Below are positions 30,286 to 41,382 of a DNA stretch of 64,000 nt, piece after piece; the first letter of the stretch is position 1; each line of letters starts with the position of its first letter. The DNA is taken from positions 1 through 64,000 of the forward strand of contig CAVSKB010000006.1 in assembly GCA_963728295.1 (NCBI GenBank). Reading direction: 5' to 3'. The notes beneath the pieces were generated by a model that had not been told where the DNA came from, searched no databases, and worked only from the letters and a program-made list of their open reading frames with translations. The position numbers were made by a program, and so were the translations under genes. This stretch comes from DATJKD01 sp963728295. GTDB lineage: Bacteria; Pseudomonadota; Gammaproteobacteria; Steroidobacterales; Steroidobacteraceae.

Positions 30286-31712
30286 GCGCGGCCTCCGTTC
30301 GCGGTGATCGCATCGGTGAGCCTGCGCGGCAGCTCCTGCGCGGCGGCGCCGATGCTGCCCGCGCCCATCGTCAGCACGACATCGCCGTCGCGGACGATGT
30401 CGGCAAGCGCGCCGCGGCAGCTCGTCGAGCGCCCCGAGCATCACGGGATCGAGCGTCCGCGCGTGCGGATGGCGCGGCACAGCGTCTTCGCGTCGGCGCC
30501 GGCGATCGGCGCTCGCCCGCCGGATAGACCTCGGCGACCACCAGCGCGTCCGGCTCGGACAGCACCTTGGCGAAGTCGTCGAGCAGATCGCGCGTGCGCG
30601 TGTAGCGATGCGGCTGGAACACGAGCACGATGCGCCGGTCCGGCCAGGCCTGGCGCGCTGCCTCGAGCGTCGCCGCGATCTCCGTCGGGTGGTGGCCGTA
30701 GTCGTCGACCACGACGATGCGGCCGCGCGCGGTCTCGAGCTCGGCGAGCGTCTGCAGCCGGCGGTCGATGCCCTGGAACTCCGCGAGCGCGCGGGCGATG
30801 GCCGCGTCACCGATCTCGAGCTCGGTGGCTACCGCGATCGCGGCGAGCGCGTTCAGCACGTTGTGCCGGCCCGGCAGGTTGAGCGTGATCGGAAGTGCGG
30901 CGGGGCGGCCCGGCCGGATGCACGTCGAAGCTCGACCGGGCGCCGCGACGCACGAGATTGACGGCGCGCACATCGGCGTCGGCGCCGAATCCGTAGCCGA
31001 GGTAGGGACGGCCGATGCTGCGGTATGAGACTCGCGGTGACCGGATCGTCCGTGCAGATCACCGCCAGTCCGTAGAACGGCAGGTTGTGCAGGAACTCGA
31101 CGAAGCTCGACTTGAGCTTCTCGAAGTCCCCGCCGTGCGTGCTCAGGTGATCGGCGTCGACGTTGGTGACCACCGCGATCACGGGCTGCAGATGCATGAA
31201 CGAGGCGTCGCTCTCGTCGGCCTCGGCGACCAGGTAGCGCCCGGCGCCGAGCCGCGCGTTGGCATCCGCGCTCTTCAGGCGTCCGCCGATAACGAAGGTC
31301 GGATCCTCGCCGCCCTCCGCGAGCACGCTCGCGACCAGGCTCGTGGTCGTGGTCTTGCCGTGCGTGCCCGCGACCGCGATCGAGTACCGGAAGCGCATGA
31401 GCTCGCCGAGCATCTCCGCGCGCTTGCACGACCGGGATGCGCCGCTCGAGCGCGTCCGCGACCTCGGGGTTGTCTGGCGTCGACGGCGCTCGACACCACC
31501 ACGACGTCGGCGCCGGACACGTTCGCGGCCTGGTGGCCCAGCACGACTCGCACGCCGAGCGACTCGAGCCGCCGCGTGGCGTCGCCCGCCTTGAGGTCCG
31601 ATCCCTGCACCTTGTAGCCCAGGTTCGCCAGCACTTCGGCGATGCCGCTCATGCCACTGCCGCCGATGCCGACGAAGTGGATCGTGTTGATGCGGCGCAT
31701 GCGGTCCTTCAT
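30282..31712 (-). CDS. murC: UDP-N-acetylmuramate-L-alanine ligase MurC (frameshifted)
   Basis: ATG at 31712 overlaps the murG stop (ATGA). The Rossmann start is INTIHFVGIGGSGMSGIAEV. The ATP site AGTHGKTTTTSLVASVLAEG is intact, as are EADESDASFMHLQPVIAVVT and DDYGHHPTEIAATLEAARQA. Frame breaks lie near 31480, 31430, 31025, 30920-30960, 30515 and 30420. Corrected length is about 470 residues, as expected. It adds L-Ala to UDP-MurNAc. The family sequence resumes in another frame at each break. Confidence 0.9.
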
Positions 31713-32800
31713 GCGGCACCTCCCGCCACCGCGACGCAGGCATCCGCGAGCCGCTCGTCTGCATCGATGATCGCGGTGCGCCGCGCGGCCTGCGCCATCG
31801 CGAGCAACCTTGGCCGCCCGGCCTCGAGCAGCTCGCGCAGCCGCGCGGCCAGCGAGACCGGCGTGAGCGTCGGCTCCGGCATCAGCACCGCCGCGCCCGC
31901 GTCGACCGCGTACGCAGCGTTGCGCGTCTGGTGATCGTCGACGGCCGCCGGGAACGGCACGAGGATCGCCGGCACGCCTGCGGCGGCCAGCTCCGCGACG
32001 GTGAGCGCGCCCGAGCGGCAGATCGCGAGGTCGGCCCAGCCATACGCACCCGCCATGTCGTCGATGAAGGCGCGGACATCGGCGTCGAGCCCGCGGCTGC
32101 GGTAGGCGGCGGTCGTCTCCGCAAGACCAGCGTTTCCGGTCTGGTGCAGCACGTCGGGCCGCAGCGTCCCGGGCAGTTCCGCGATCGCCGCGGGGACGAC
32201 CGCGTTCAGGCGCGCGGAGCCCTGGCTGCCGCCGAATACGAGCACCCGTGCGCGACCTTCGCGCCCCGCGTATCGCTGCTCGGGTGAGGCAACCGCGGCG
32301 ATCTCGGGCCGGACCGGGTTGCCGACATGCTCGGCGCGGATCCGCGGGCCGAAGCTCCCGGGAAAACCCTCCAGCACGCGGTCCGCCAGCCGCGCCAGCA
32401 CACGATTGGTGAGGCCCGCGACGGCGTTCTGCTCATGCACCACCAGCGGACGCCGCAGAAGCCATGCTGCGATCCCACCCGGGCCCGACGCGAAGCCGCC
32501 CGCGCCCAGCACGACCGCGGGCCGGCGCCGTCGCAGCGCGTTCAATGCCTGCAGCACTGCGCGCGCGAGCCGGAATGGCGCCGCGAGAAGCGTGGCCGCG
32601 CTCTTCCCGCGCACGCCACCGACCGACAGCCATTCGACGGGTATGCCCTCGGCGGGCACCAGCCGCGCCTCGATACCGCGCTGCGTGCCGAGCCACACGA
32701 CGTCGAAGCCGCGGCGGCGCAGCACGCGCGCAGTCGCAAGCGCGGGAAACACGTGACCGCCCGTGCCGCCCGCCATGATGAATGCGACACGCCGATTCAT
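31709..32800 (-). CDS. murG: UDP-GlcNAc:lipid I N-acetylglucosaminyltransferase MurG
   Basis: The product is 363 residues and intact, from ATG 32800 (MNRRVAFIMAGGTGGHVFPA). The G-loops AGGTGGHVFPAL and GAGGFASGPGG and the UDP-GlcNAc-binding GGSQGSARLN and ICRSGALTVAELAAAGVPAI are present. It converts lipid I to lipid II at the inner face of the membrane. Four-base overlaps (ATGA) join it to ftsW upstream and murC downstream. It is one of the few dcw genes here without an indel. Confidence 0.97.
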   Translation of the reverse strand: MNRRVAFIMAGGTGGHVFPALATARVLRRRGFDVVWLGTQRGIEARLVPAEGIPVEWLSVGGVRGKSAATLLAAPFRLARAVLQALNALRRRRPAVVLGAGGFASGPGGIAAWLLRRPLVVHEQNAVAGLTNRVLARLADRVLEGFPGSFGPRIRAEHVGNPVRPEIAAVASPEQRYAGREGRARVLVFGGSQGSARLNAVVPAAIAELPGTLRPDVLHQTGNAGLAETTAAYRSRGLDADVRAFIDDMAGAYGWADLAICRSGALTVAELAAAGVPAILVPFPAAVDDHQTRNAAYAVDAGAAVLMPEPTLTPVSLAARLRELLEAGRPRLLAMAQAARRTAIIDADERLADACVAVAGGAA

Positions 32801-33982
32801 TGCCGCCGCGCCTCGCGCGGCACCACGACGCGGCCCGACACCGCAGTCTCGTGGTGGATGCGTGCCAGCACGCCGAGCCAGCCGAGCGTGACCAGCATGC
32901 TGCTGCCGCCATAACTGAAGAGCGGCAGCGTGAGCCCCTTGGTCGGCAGCAGCCCCATGTTGACGCCGACGTTGACGAACGCCTGAAGCCCGAGCCAGAT
33001 GCCGATCGCCGAGGCCAGGTACGACTGGAACTCGAAGCCCGCCGCTGCCGCGTTGCGCCCAATCTTGAGCGCGCGCCCGACCAGCACGACGAACAGGCCG
33101 ATCACCAGCATGACGCCCGGCGAGGCCGAATTCCTCCGCCATGACTGCGAACACGAAGTCGGTGTGCGCCTCTGGCAGGTAGAAGAGCTTCTGCACGCTC
33201 GACCCGAGGCCGACGCCGAACCACTCGCCGCGCCCGATCGCGATCAGCGACTGCGTAAGCTGGAATCCGCTGTCGTACGGGTCGGCCCAGGGATCGAGAA
33301 AAGCCTTGATGCGGCGCAGCCGATAGTCGGAGCTGACGGCAAGCAGCACCATTCCGCCGACGCCGAGCGCAAGCGGGACCGCGAGGTGGCGCAAACGCAC
33401 GCCGGCGAGGAACAGCACCGCGAGTCCGGTGGCCATCAGCACCGTGGCGGCGCCGAAGTCGGGTTCCGCGAGCAGCAGGATCATTGCCGCGCACAGGACA
33501 CCGACGGGTTTCATGAAACCCTTGAAGTCGCGACGCAGCTCGTCGGCGCGGCGGACGGCGAAACTCGCGATCCAGGTGAGGAGCATCACGCGGGCGAGCT
33601 CCGAGGCCTGGAAGTTCATCACGCCGAGACGGATCCAGCGGGTGCTGCCGTTGACCTCGTGACCAAGACCGGGCGTGAGCACGAGGATCAGGAGCACGAA
33701 TGCGCCGGCCAGCAGCCAGATCGACCGGTCCTCCCAGACCTGCGTCGGGACGCTCACCCCGACGAGCGCGGCGACCATGCCGAGCGCCACGAACATGAGC
33801 TGCCGCTCGAAATAGTAGAAGGGCTCGGAGAGCTCGCGCTCGGAGATGCCGATCGACGCCGAGGCGACCATCACCAGGCCGATCAGTAGCAGCGCGAGCA
33901 CCGAGCCCGTCAGCCACGGATCGAGCACCAGCCGGCGCGGACGGCCCGACGAGCGTGCATAAGCCATGGTGGCGGCGTTCAT
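32797..33982 (-). CDS. ftsW: Lipid II polymerase FtsW (one frameshift)
   Basis: A SEDS-family polytopic protein starting at or near 33982. Conserved regions are GSTRWIRLGVMNFQASELAR, LLLAEPDFGAATVLMATGLA and the loop GFQLTQSLIAIGRGEWFGVG. The C-terminal part is GLLPTKGLTLPLFSYGGSSM. One extra base near 33115, within EEFGLAG-VMLVIGLF, splits it; removing it gives about 394 residues. FtsW polymerises septal glycan with FtsI. An in-frame ATG 15 bases downstream is an alternative start. Confidence 0.93.
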
Positions 33983-35377
33983 TGGTCGAGCCCCCTGACC
34001 GCGGCGATGAACGCCTCGCCGCGCTGCGCGTAGTCGCGGAACATGTCGAGGCTCGCGCAGGCGGGCGACAGCAGCACCGTGTCACCGGGCCGTGCCGCGG
34101 CGCGTGCGGCGCGGACGGCGGAGACCATGTCCGCCGCGAACTCCGTGCTGGGAAATTGGCCTTGAACCAGTTTGTCTGCGGATAAATGGCCCCGAGCCAA
34201 TTTCTCCACGGCGGCGGCGATGCGCTGCGCGTCGCGGCCGATGAGCACGGCGTGACGCACCTTGCCGCGGCAGGCCGCCGCGAGCGGCGCGAAGTCGGCG
34301 TTCTTGCCGTCGCCGCCGGCGATCAGCACGAGCGGGGCGCTCATCCCGTCGATGGCCGCGATGGTCGCGCCGACGTTCGTCCCCTTCGAGTCGTTCACGT
34401 AGCGCACGCCGTCGATATCGGCGACCCACTGCGCGCGGTGCGGCAGCCCGCCGAAATCCGCGAGCGCGGCGAGCACCGGGGTGTCGGGCAGTTCGAGCGC
34501 CTCGCAGATCGCGAGCGCCGCCATCGCGTTGGCGGCGTTGTGCCGGCCCTGTATCCGCAGGCGGGAAAGCGGCAGCAGCGGCTCGCCACGCCGGAGCACC
34601 AGCTGCTCGGGGTCGTCCGCGAGCGTGTAGTCCGCGTCCGGCGAGTGCAGGCTGAAGGACAGCACGCGTTGTCCCGGGCGCGGCATGTCGCGCACCAGTT
34701 CGTCGTCGGCGTTGACGACCGCCACCTCGCAGCCGTCGAAGATGCGCGCCTTTGCCGTCCGCGTAGGCCTGCACGCTCGGATAGCGATCCATGTGGTCGG
34801 GTGTCACGTTGAGCACCGTCGAGGCAGCGGTCCTGAGCGACCAGGTGGTCTCGAGCTGGAAGCTCGAAAGCTCGAGGACGTAGAGCTCGGGCGGCGGTTG
34901 CGCGAGCAGATCGAGCGCCGGCTCGCCGAGGTTGCCGCCGGCAAGCGTGGCGCGTCCCGTGGCGGAGGCGAGCTCGGAGACCAGCGTCGTCACCGTGCTC
35001 TTGCCGTTGGTGCCGGTGACCGCCGCGACCGGCGCCTGCGCCTCGCGCGCAAAGAGCTCGATGTCGCCGACGACGGGCAATCCGCGCCGGCCCGCTTCCT
35101 GCACCACGGGTTCGCGGACCGACAGGCCCGGCGAGACGACGACCTGCGCCACGTCGTCGAGGAGCGCCGTCTCGAATGCTCCGATGCGGAGCTCGACCGC
35201 CGTGCCAGCCTCGCGCAGCGCCTCGAGGCCCGGCGGGTTGCCACGCGTATCTGCCACCCGCACCTCGAGGCCCCGGCGGCTCAGATAACGCGCGCAGGAC
35301 ACCCCGGTGCGGCCGAGCCCGAGGACGAGCGCGCGGGTACCGGCGGCGAGAGGCTGCAGGTTCGGTGCGTCGTTCAT
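33979..35377 (-). CDS. murD: UDP-MurNAc-L-Ala:D-glutamate ligase MurD (one frameshift)
   Basis: ATG at 35377 overlaps the mraY stop. The N-domain starts ALVLGLGRTGVSCARYLSRR. The ATP site AAVTGTNGKSTVTTLVSELA is followed by NVTPDHMDRYPSVQAYADGK. One extra base near 34750 shifts the frame just before ARIFDGCEVAVVNADDE. The C-domain has RYVNDSKGTNVGATIAAI and LLSPACASLDMFRDYAQRG. Corrected length is about 465 residues. It adds D-Glu to the growing stem peptide. Confidence 0.93.
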
Positions 35378-36458
35378 CGCAGTTTCAACGTCGCGAGACC
35401 GAACAGCACCAGCACCACGGTGATGATCCAGAAGCGGACGATCACCTTCGGCTCGGCCCAGCCCTTGAGCTCGTAGTGGTGGTGGATCGGCGCCATCTTG
35501 AAGATGCGCTTGCCCGTCAACTTGAACGACGCCACCTGCAGGATCACGGACACCGTCTCCATCACGAAGACGCCGCCCATGATGAAGAGCACGATCTCCT
35601 GGCGGACGACCACGGCGATCACGCCGAGCGCCGCGCCGAGCGCGAGCGCGCCGATGTCGCCCATGAATACCTGTGCGGGATAGGTGTTGAACCACAGGAA
35701 GCCGAGACCCGCGCCGAATATCGCGGCGCAGATCACCAGCACTTCGCCGGTGCCTGCGATGTATGGGATCGCGAGGTAGTTCGCGAACACCACGTTGCCC
35801 GACGCGTAGGCGAATACGCCGAGCGCCGCGGCGACCAGCACCGCGGGCATGATCGCGAGCCCGTCGAGCCCGTCGGTGAGGTTGACCGCGTTGCTCGTGC
35901 CCACGATCACGAAGTACGCGAGCACGACGAACGCCACGCCCAACGGCACGAGCACGTCCTTGAAGAACGGCACGTACAGCGTCGTCTCGGCGTCGCTCTG
36001 CGCGGTCACGTACAGCGCGAGCGCGGCGCCGAGCCCGGCCACGGACTGCCAGAGATACTTGTAGCGCGCGATCAGGCCGCGTGTATCGCCGACCACGAGC
36101 TTGAGATAGTCGTCCCAGAAGCCGATCAGCCCGAAGGCGGCGGTCACGGCGAGGACGATCCAGACGAATCGGTTGCGCAGGTCTGCCCAGAGCAGGGTCG
36201 CCGCGATGATGGCGACCAGGATCAGCGCGCCGCCCATCGTCGGCGTGCCCGCCTTCGACAGATGGCTCTGCGGCCCTTCGGAGCGGACCCGCTGCCCCAC
36301 CTGGTGATGTCGCCAGCCGGCGAATCACGTAGGGTCCCGACGACGAAGGAGATCGCGAGCGCGGTCAGCGCGGCGAGGATCGCGCGCAGTGTCAGGTAGC
36401 TGAAAACGTTGAAGCCGGAATGGAACTGGGTGGCCCACTCGGCGAGGTATCGGAGCAT
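35374..36458 (-). CDS. mraY: Phospho-MurNAc-pentapeptide translocase MraY (two frameshifts near N-terminus)
   Basis: ATG at 36458 shares a base with the murF stop (TGATG). The N-terminus MLRYLAEWATQFHSGFNVFS is followed by two extra bases near 36335 and 36308, after which HLSKAGTPTMGGALILVAII resumes. Conserved catalytic regions are GFWDDYLKLVVG, NAVNLTDGLDGLAIMPAVLV and the C-terminal MAPIHHHYELKGWAEPKVIV. Corrected length is about 360 residues with ten membrane helices. It makes lipid I. Confidence 0.93.
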
Positions 36459-37841
36459 CAGTGCGCCCCGCCGTTCTTTGTCGTGCCCTGCGCCGTGAGC
36501 GCGGCCGCAACCCGCTCCAGTCGATTGACGCGCGATCCCTTGATGAGGACGGTCACCCCCTCGTGCAGCTCGGGTGCGGCCGCCGCGACCAGCTCGTCCG
36601 CGTTTGCGAACCAGCTCGCCCCGGGGCCGAAGGACTCCACCGCATGCCGCGTCTCCGGTCGCCACCGCGAGCAGGCGTGCGACGCCCGTCGCGCGCGCGA
36701 GCTCGCCGATCTCGGCATGCAGCCGCGCGGACTGCGGCCCGAGCTCCGCCATCTCGCCGAGCACCAGCCAGTGCTCGCCAGGGATCGTGGCCAGCGATAT
36801 GAGGCCGGCGCGCACCGAGCCGGGATTCGCGTTGTAGGAGTCGTCGATCAGCCGCGCGCCGGCGAGCGCGGGCTTCAACTGCATTCGCCCCGAGACCGCC
36901 TGCACGGACCTCAAGCCCTGCTCGATGTCGTCGAGCCCCGCGCCGGCCGCATGCGCCGCCGCGGCCGCTGCGAGCGCGTTCATCACGTTGTGCTCGCCGG
37001 CCAGCTTGAGGACGATCTGTCTCGCGCCCAGCGGACATTCGAGCTCGAACTCGGTCACGAAGCGGTCCTGCACCAGGCGCGACACCGGAAGCGTCGCGCG
37101 GAAATCGGCCGGCTCGCGCATCCCGAAGGTGATCCGCCGTCCGGCGCCGCGGGCGAGGCCGCGCCACAGGTCCGCGTAGCGGTCGTCGGCGTTGATGACG
37201 GCCGTGCCATCTCCGCCCAGCGACTCGAAGAGCTCGCCCTTCGCCCTTGCGACCCCGTCGAGCCCGCCGAACCCTTCGAGGTGCGCCGGACCCGCGTTGA
37301 TGACGAGACCGACGCCGGGTGCGGCGATGCCGGCGAGATGCGCGATCTCGCCCGCGTGGTTCGCGCCCATCTCGATGACGGCGTAGCGATGCGCGGACTC
37401 GAGCCGCGCGAGCGTGAGCGGCACGCCGATGTGGTTGTTGAGGTTGCCCTGGGTCACCAGGCACCCGCCGCGGTGCCCGAGGATGGCGCCGGTCATTTCC
37501 TTGACGGTGGTCTTGCCGTTGCTGCCCGTGATGCCCACGACCGCGCCCGGAAAATCCCGCCGCCACACCCGGGCGAACGCCGTCAGGCCAGCGAGCACTT
37601 CGGGGACGATCACCTGCGCGATGTGCACCGAAACAAGGCGGCTGACCAGCGCACCCGACGCGGCGCGCGCAGCAACGTCGGCGACGAAATCGTGGGCGTC
37701 GTAATGCTCGCCGCGCAGGGCGACGAACAGGTCGCCGCGGCCGATCGAACGCGAATCGCTCGAGACGCGGCCGAAGGGCGAGTTGGCGCCGTGCAGCGTG
37801 CCGCCGGTCACCGCCGCGAGCGAGGCGAGATCGCGGATCAC
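36458..37841 (-). CDS. murF: UDP-MurNAc-tripeptide:D-Ala-D-Ala ligase MurF (one frameshift)
   Basis: The start is GTG 37841, overlapping the murE stop (GTGA). The ATP site GITGSNGKTTVKEMTGAILG is followed by GNLNNHIGVPLTLARLES and YAVIEMGANHAGEIAHLAGI. Downstream are DDSYNANPGSVRAGL and LVLGEMAELG. One extra base near 36657 breaks the frame before RHAVESFGPGASW; the true stop is at 36458. Corrected length is about 460 residues. It completes the UDP-MurNAc-pentapeptide. Confidence 0.94.
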
Positions 37842-39353
37842 GACACGGCTCCGAAGACCTGGAGCACGACGGCCCGATCGCTGAACGGCCGCCGCTCCTG
37901 GCCGACGATCTGGTAGTCCTCGTGCCCTTTGCCCGCGATTACGACGACGTCGCCGGGTTCCGCCTCCGACAGCGCGTGGCGGATCGCTTCCGCGCGATCG
38001 GGTATCACGACCGCGCTCTCAGGGAAGCGCATACCGCCCGCAATCTGGCTGAGGATCGCCCCGGGGTCCTCCGTGCGCGGATTGTCGTTGGTCAGGACGA
38101 CCGCGTCCGCGAGCTCCTCGGCGATCGCACCCATCTGGGGACGCTTGCCGGCGTCGCGGTCGCCGCCGCAGCCGAACACGCAGTGCAGGCGGCCGCGCGC
38201 GTGCGCACGCGCTGCGTCGAGGAGCTTGGCGAGCGCGTCCGGCGTGTGCGCGTAGTCGACGATGGCGACCGGATGCGCGCCGCCGCCGAACACCTCCATC
38301 CGGCCGGGCGGCGCCTGGCACACACCGACCGCGGCCAGCGCCTGCTGCAGCGGGACGCGCCAGCCGAGGAGGACACCGAGCGTCGCAAGCAGATTTTCGG
38401 CGTTGAAGGCGCCGACGAGCCGCGAACGAAGGGTGCCGGCTCCCCAGCTGCTCTCGACGTGCAGCACGAGACCCGTCGACAGCGACCGCATCTCGGACAG
38501 GCGGATCCAGCCGATGCGCGGCGCCGCGATGAGCTCGCTCCCGGTCGAGAACCAGACAGCCTCGACGGCGTTATCGAGCATCTCGGCGACCCGGCGACCG
38601 AAGGGGTCCTGGACGTTGATCACGGCGGCGCGCAGCCCCGGCGACTGGAAGAGCCGCGCCTTTGCCTCGCCGTACGCTTCGAGCGTCCCGTGGTAGTCGA
38701 GATGGTCGCGGCGTCAGGTTGGTGAACACCGCGGTATCGAATCGCACGCCGCCCACGCGGCCCTGGTCCAGCGCGTGTGACGACACTTCCATCGCGAGCA
38801 TCGCGGCGCCGTCGTCGCGCGCCTCGGCCAGCCGCCGATGCACCGAAACGGCGTCGGGGGTCGTGAGATCTGCGCCGGCAAGACGGCCCGGGCGGCCGGC
38901 GCCGAGCGTGCCGAGATATGCGCCACGGCGTCCGACAGCATCGGCGGCCTGGGCGAGCAGGTATGCGGTGGTGGTCTTGCCGTTGGTGCCCGTGACCGCG
39001 GCTACCCTGAGGTCCGCGGAAGGCCTGCGGAAGAAACGGTCGGCGAGCTCCCCGCTCCTGGCGCTCAACGCGGGTACCGCGACACCCACGACCTCCGCTG
39101 GAAGCGAGGGCGCCTCGATCCCGGGAACCGGTTCCCACAGCACCGCGGCGGCGCCGCGCTCGAGCGCTACGGCGACATGCTCAAGGCCGTGCGAGCTGCG
39201 GCCCTGGCACGCGAGAAACGCGCCGCCGCGGATGACCCGGCGGCTGTCCTGCGCGATGTCGGTCACCACGAGGTCGCGCAGCGGCCGCGGGCCGTCCTCG
39301 AGCAGGCTCGATAGCGCCAGGCGGTAGTCGCGCACAATCGGCTCGGACGTCAT
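37838..39353 (-). CDS. murE: UDP-MurNAc-L-Ala-D-Glu:diaminopimelate ligase MurE (one frameshift)
   Basis: ATG at 39353 opens MTSEPIVRDYRLALSSLLED. The ATP site is AAVTGTNGKTTTAYLLAQAA, followed by MEVSSHALDQGRVGGVRFDT. One extra base near 38710 falls in TNLTRDHLDYHGTLEAYGEA; the sequence then continues to VFGCGGDRDAGKRPQMG and the substrate motif DNPRTEDP, typical of diaminopimelate-adding enzymes. Corrected length is about 505 residues. It lies 29 bases downstream of ftsI. Confidence 0.94.
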
Positions 39354-39382
39354 GGCGGTTCTCTGCGATCGCCGCGCTGCGC

Positions 39383-41110
39383 TCACCATGGATCCCGCGC
39401 CTGTACCAGCGTCGTGGCCGGAACGCGTTGAAGGTCGTCCGGAGGCACGGCGAGCAACCGCAGGGCGCCCGACATGACGGCGGAGAAGACCGGCGCAGCA
39501 ACTTCGCCACCGTAGTAGTGGCCACCGCGCGGCTCGTCGATGACGATCACCGCCGCGAGCCGCGGGTTGCTCGCCGGCACGACGCCGCCGAACACCGACA
39601 TGTATCGGTCCCGCGAGTATCCGCCGCCGGAAGCCTTCCACGCGGTGCCCGTCTTGCCCGAGACGCGGTAACCGATGACGGCGGCACGGCGCGCGGTGCC
39701 GTCCTCGCTCACGACGCTCTGCATCATCCGAACAAGCTCGCGTGCCACTGATTCGTCGAGCACGCGCTCGCCGGCGGGCGGCACCTCGACCTTGCGCATG
39801 CTGATGGGACGGCGAACCCCACCCGAGCCGAGCACGGCGTAGGCCTGCGCGAGCTGCAGCGGCGTGACCGACAGCCCATAGCCGTAGGACATCGTCGCCT
39901 GCCCGATCGGGCGCCAGTGCTGGAATCCCGGCACGAGACCGGCCGACTCGCCGGGATAACCGCTGCCGGTCACGTGACCGAAGCCGAAGCCATCGAATCC
40001 CGTCCACATCTCCTCGGGCTTCAGGGTGAGCGCGATCTTCACGACACCGACGTTGCTCGACTTTGCGAGCACGGTGGTCACGTCGATCGTCCCAAGGTTG
40101 TGCTTGTCCTGGATCGTCTTGCTGCCGACCCTCAACGTGCCCGGCGAGGTCTCGATGAGCGTGTCCGCGTCGTAGCGCCCGGTCCCCATCGCGGCGGCGA
40201 CGACGAAGGGCTTGATGCTCGAGCCGGGCTCGAAGATGTCGGTCGCGGCACGGTTGCGGTAGCGCGAGGCGGCGTACTGCTCACGGTCGTTCGGATTGAA
40301 CGCCGGCTGATTGACCATCGCGAGGACCTCGCCGGTCGCGATGTCGAGCACCACCACGGCGCCCGACTGCGCACGGTTGGACTGCACCGCCGCCTTCAGC
40401 TCGCGGTAGGCGAGGTACTGCACGCGCAGGTCGATGCTCGTGTGCAGGTCCTGGCCCGGGCGGGGCGCGCGGATGCGCTCCACGTCCTCGATCGTGCGGC
40501 CGAGTCGGTCCTGGATCACGCGCTTTGCACCGGGTTCGCCGCCCAGCCACTGGTCGTAAGCGAGCTCGAGACCTTCCTGGCCGACGTCGTCGACGCTGGT
40601 GAACCCGAGCAGGTGACCAGTGACCTCGCCGCCGGGGTAGTAGCGCCTGTATTCCCGCAGCAGGTAGACGCCCGGGATGCCGAGGTCGCGGACGCGCTCC
40701 GCGTCGTTCGGGCGCATGTGGCGCACGAGATAGACGAATTCGCGGTCGAGGCTGCTCGTCACGCGCCGGGCGAGCCACTGGGGATCACGGTCGAGCGCCT
40801 TGGCGAGCCGCACGAACTCCTGCGGCGATTGCGCGAGCTCGGCGGGGTTGGCCCAGATCGTATCCACCGGCGTGCTGACCGCGAGCGCGTCGCCGTTGCG
40901 GTCGAGGATCATGCCGCGGTTGGCCGAGAGCTTCGCGACGCGGGTGAAGCGCGCATCGCCCTGCTTCTCGAGAAAGCCCTTGTGGATGACCTGCAGGTAG
41001 ACCGCGCGTGCGACCAGCACGCCCGCCCCGAGAGCGAGCAGCGCGAGGAGCAGGTGTGCGCGCCAGCGGGCCGGTGCCACGTCCGCTTCCCTTTTCGATC
41101 GGCGCATCAT
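39383..41110 (-). CDS. ftsI: Septal peptidoglycan transpeptidase FtsI (PBP3)
   Basis: The product is 575 residues and intact. A short cytoplasmic tail and one membrane helix (AHLLLALLALGAGVLVARAV) precede the PBP dimerisation domain (NRGMILDRNGDALAVSTPVD). Transpeptidase motifs are the SXXK in PGSSIKPFVVAA (Ser near residue 298), SXN as SSN (about 351) and KTG in VSGKTGTAWKASG (about 487). It cross-links septal peptidoglycan with FtsW. Its start overlaps the ftsL stop (ATGATG). Length is normal for gammaproteobacteria. Confidence 0.97.
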   Translation of the reverse strand: MMRRSKREADVAPARWRAHLLLALLALGAGVLVARAVYLQVIHKGFLEKQGDARFTRVAKLSANRGMILDRNGDALAVSTPVDTIWANPAELAQSPQEFVRLAKALDRDPQWLARRVTSSLDREFVYLVRHMRPNDAERVRDLGIPGVYLLREYRRYYPGGEVTGHLLGFTSVDDVGQEGLELAYDQWLGGEPGAKRVIQDRLGRTIEDVERIRAPRPGQDLHTSIDLRVQYLAYRELKAAVQSNRAQSGAVVVLDIATGEVLAMVNQPAFNPNDREQYAASRYRNRAATDIFEPGSSIKPFVVAAAMGTGRYDADTLIETSPGTLRVGSKTIQDKHNLGTIDVTTVLAKSSNVGVVKIALTLKPEEMWTGFDGFGFGHVTGSGYPGESAGLVPGFQHWRPIGQATMSYGYGLSVTPLQLAQAYAVLGSGGVRRPISMRKVEVPPAGERVLDESVARELVRMMQSVVSEDGTARRAAVIGYRVSGKTGTAWKASGGGYSRDRYMSVFGGVVPASNPRLAAVIVIDEPRGGHYYGGEVAAPVFSAVMSGALRLLAVPPDDLQRVPATTLVQARDPW

Positions 41111-41382
41111 GGCTGGACGATGCGCAGGTCCGAGGCGCGCGGGATGAGCATCTTGAGATCGTCGCGTGCGACGCGTTCCACGCGGCCGTGCGTACCCCAG
41201 GTGCTCTGCTCGAGCTGCAGCTGCCCCCATTGGATGTCGAGCTCGTCGCGCTCCACGGTCAGGCGCTGCAGCTCGATGAACTGAGTTCGCGCCTGGTGCT
41301 TCCCGTAGACGACGGCGAGCGACGACCCGAGCACGGCGATCCAGAGCACGCCGACCGCGATCCGCCAGACGCGCATGCTCAT
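41107..41382 (-). CDS. ftsL: Cell division protein FtsL
   Basis: The product is 91 residues. One membrane helix (IAVGVLWIAVLGSSLAVVYG, about 8-27) is followed by a coiled coil (QFIELQRLTVERDELDIQWG, about 34-65), the FtsL layout. It overlaps rsmH by 4 bases and ftsI by 4 bases. FtsL works in the FtsQLB complex. Identity rests on topology and position between rsmH and ftsI. Confidence 0.93.
   Translation of the reverse strand: MSMRVWRIAVGVLWIAVLGSSLAVVYGKHQARTQFIELQRLTVERDELDIQWGQLQLEQSTWGTHGRVERVARDDLKMLIPRASDLRIVQP

Noticed and set aside
29318..31712. Absence of murB between murC and ddl as an anomaly
   Set aside because: E. coli has the same arrangement, with murB elsewhere on the chromosome.
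31709..33982. A natural FtsW-MurG fusion suggested by one continuous minus-strand frame of 757 codons
   Set aside because: The continuity results from the single extra base in ftsW; the true ftsW frame ends at 32797 with an ATGA overlap to the murG start at 32800.
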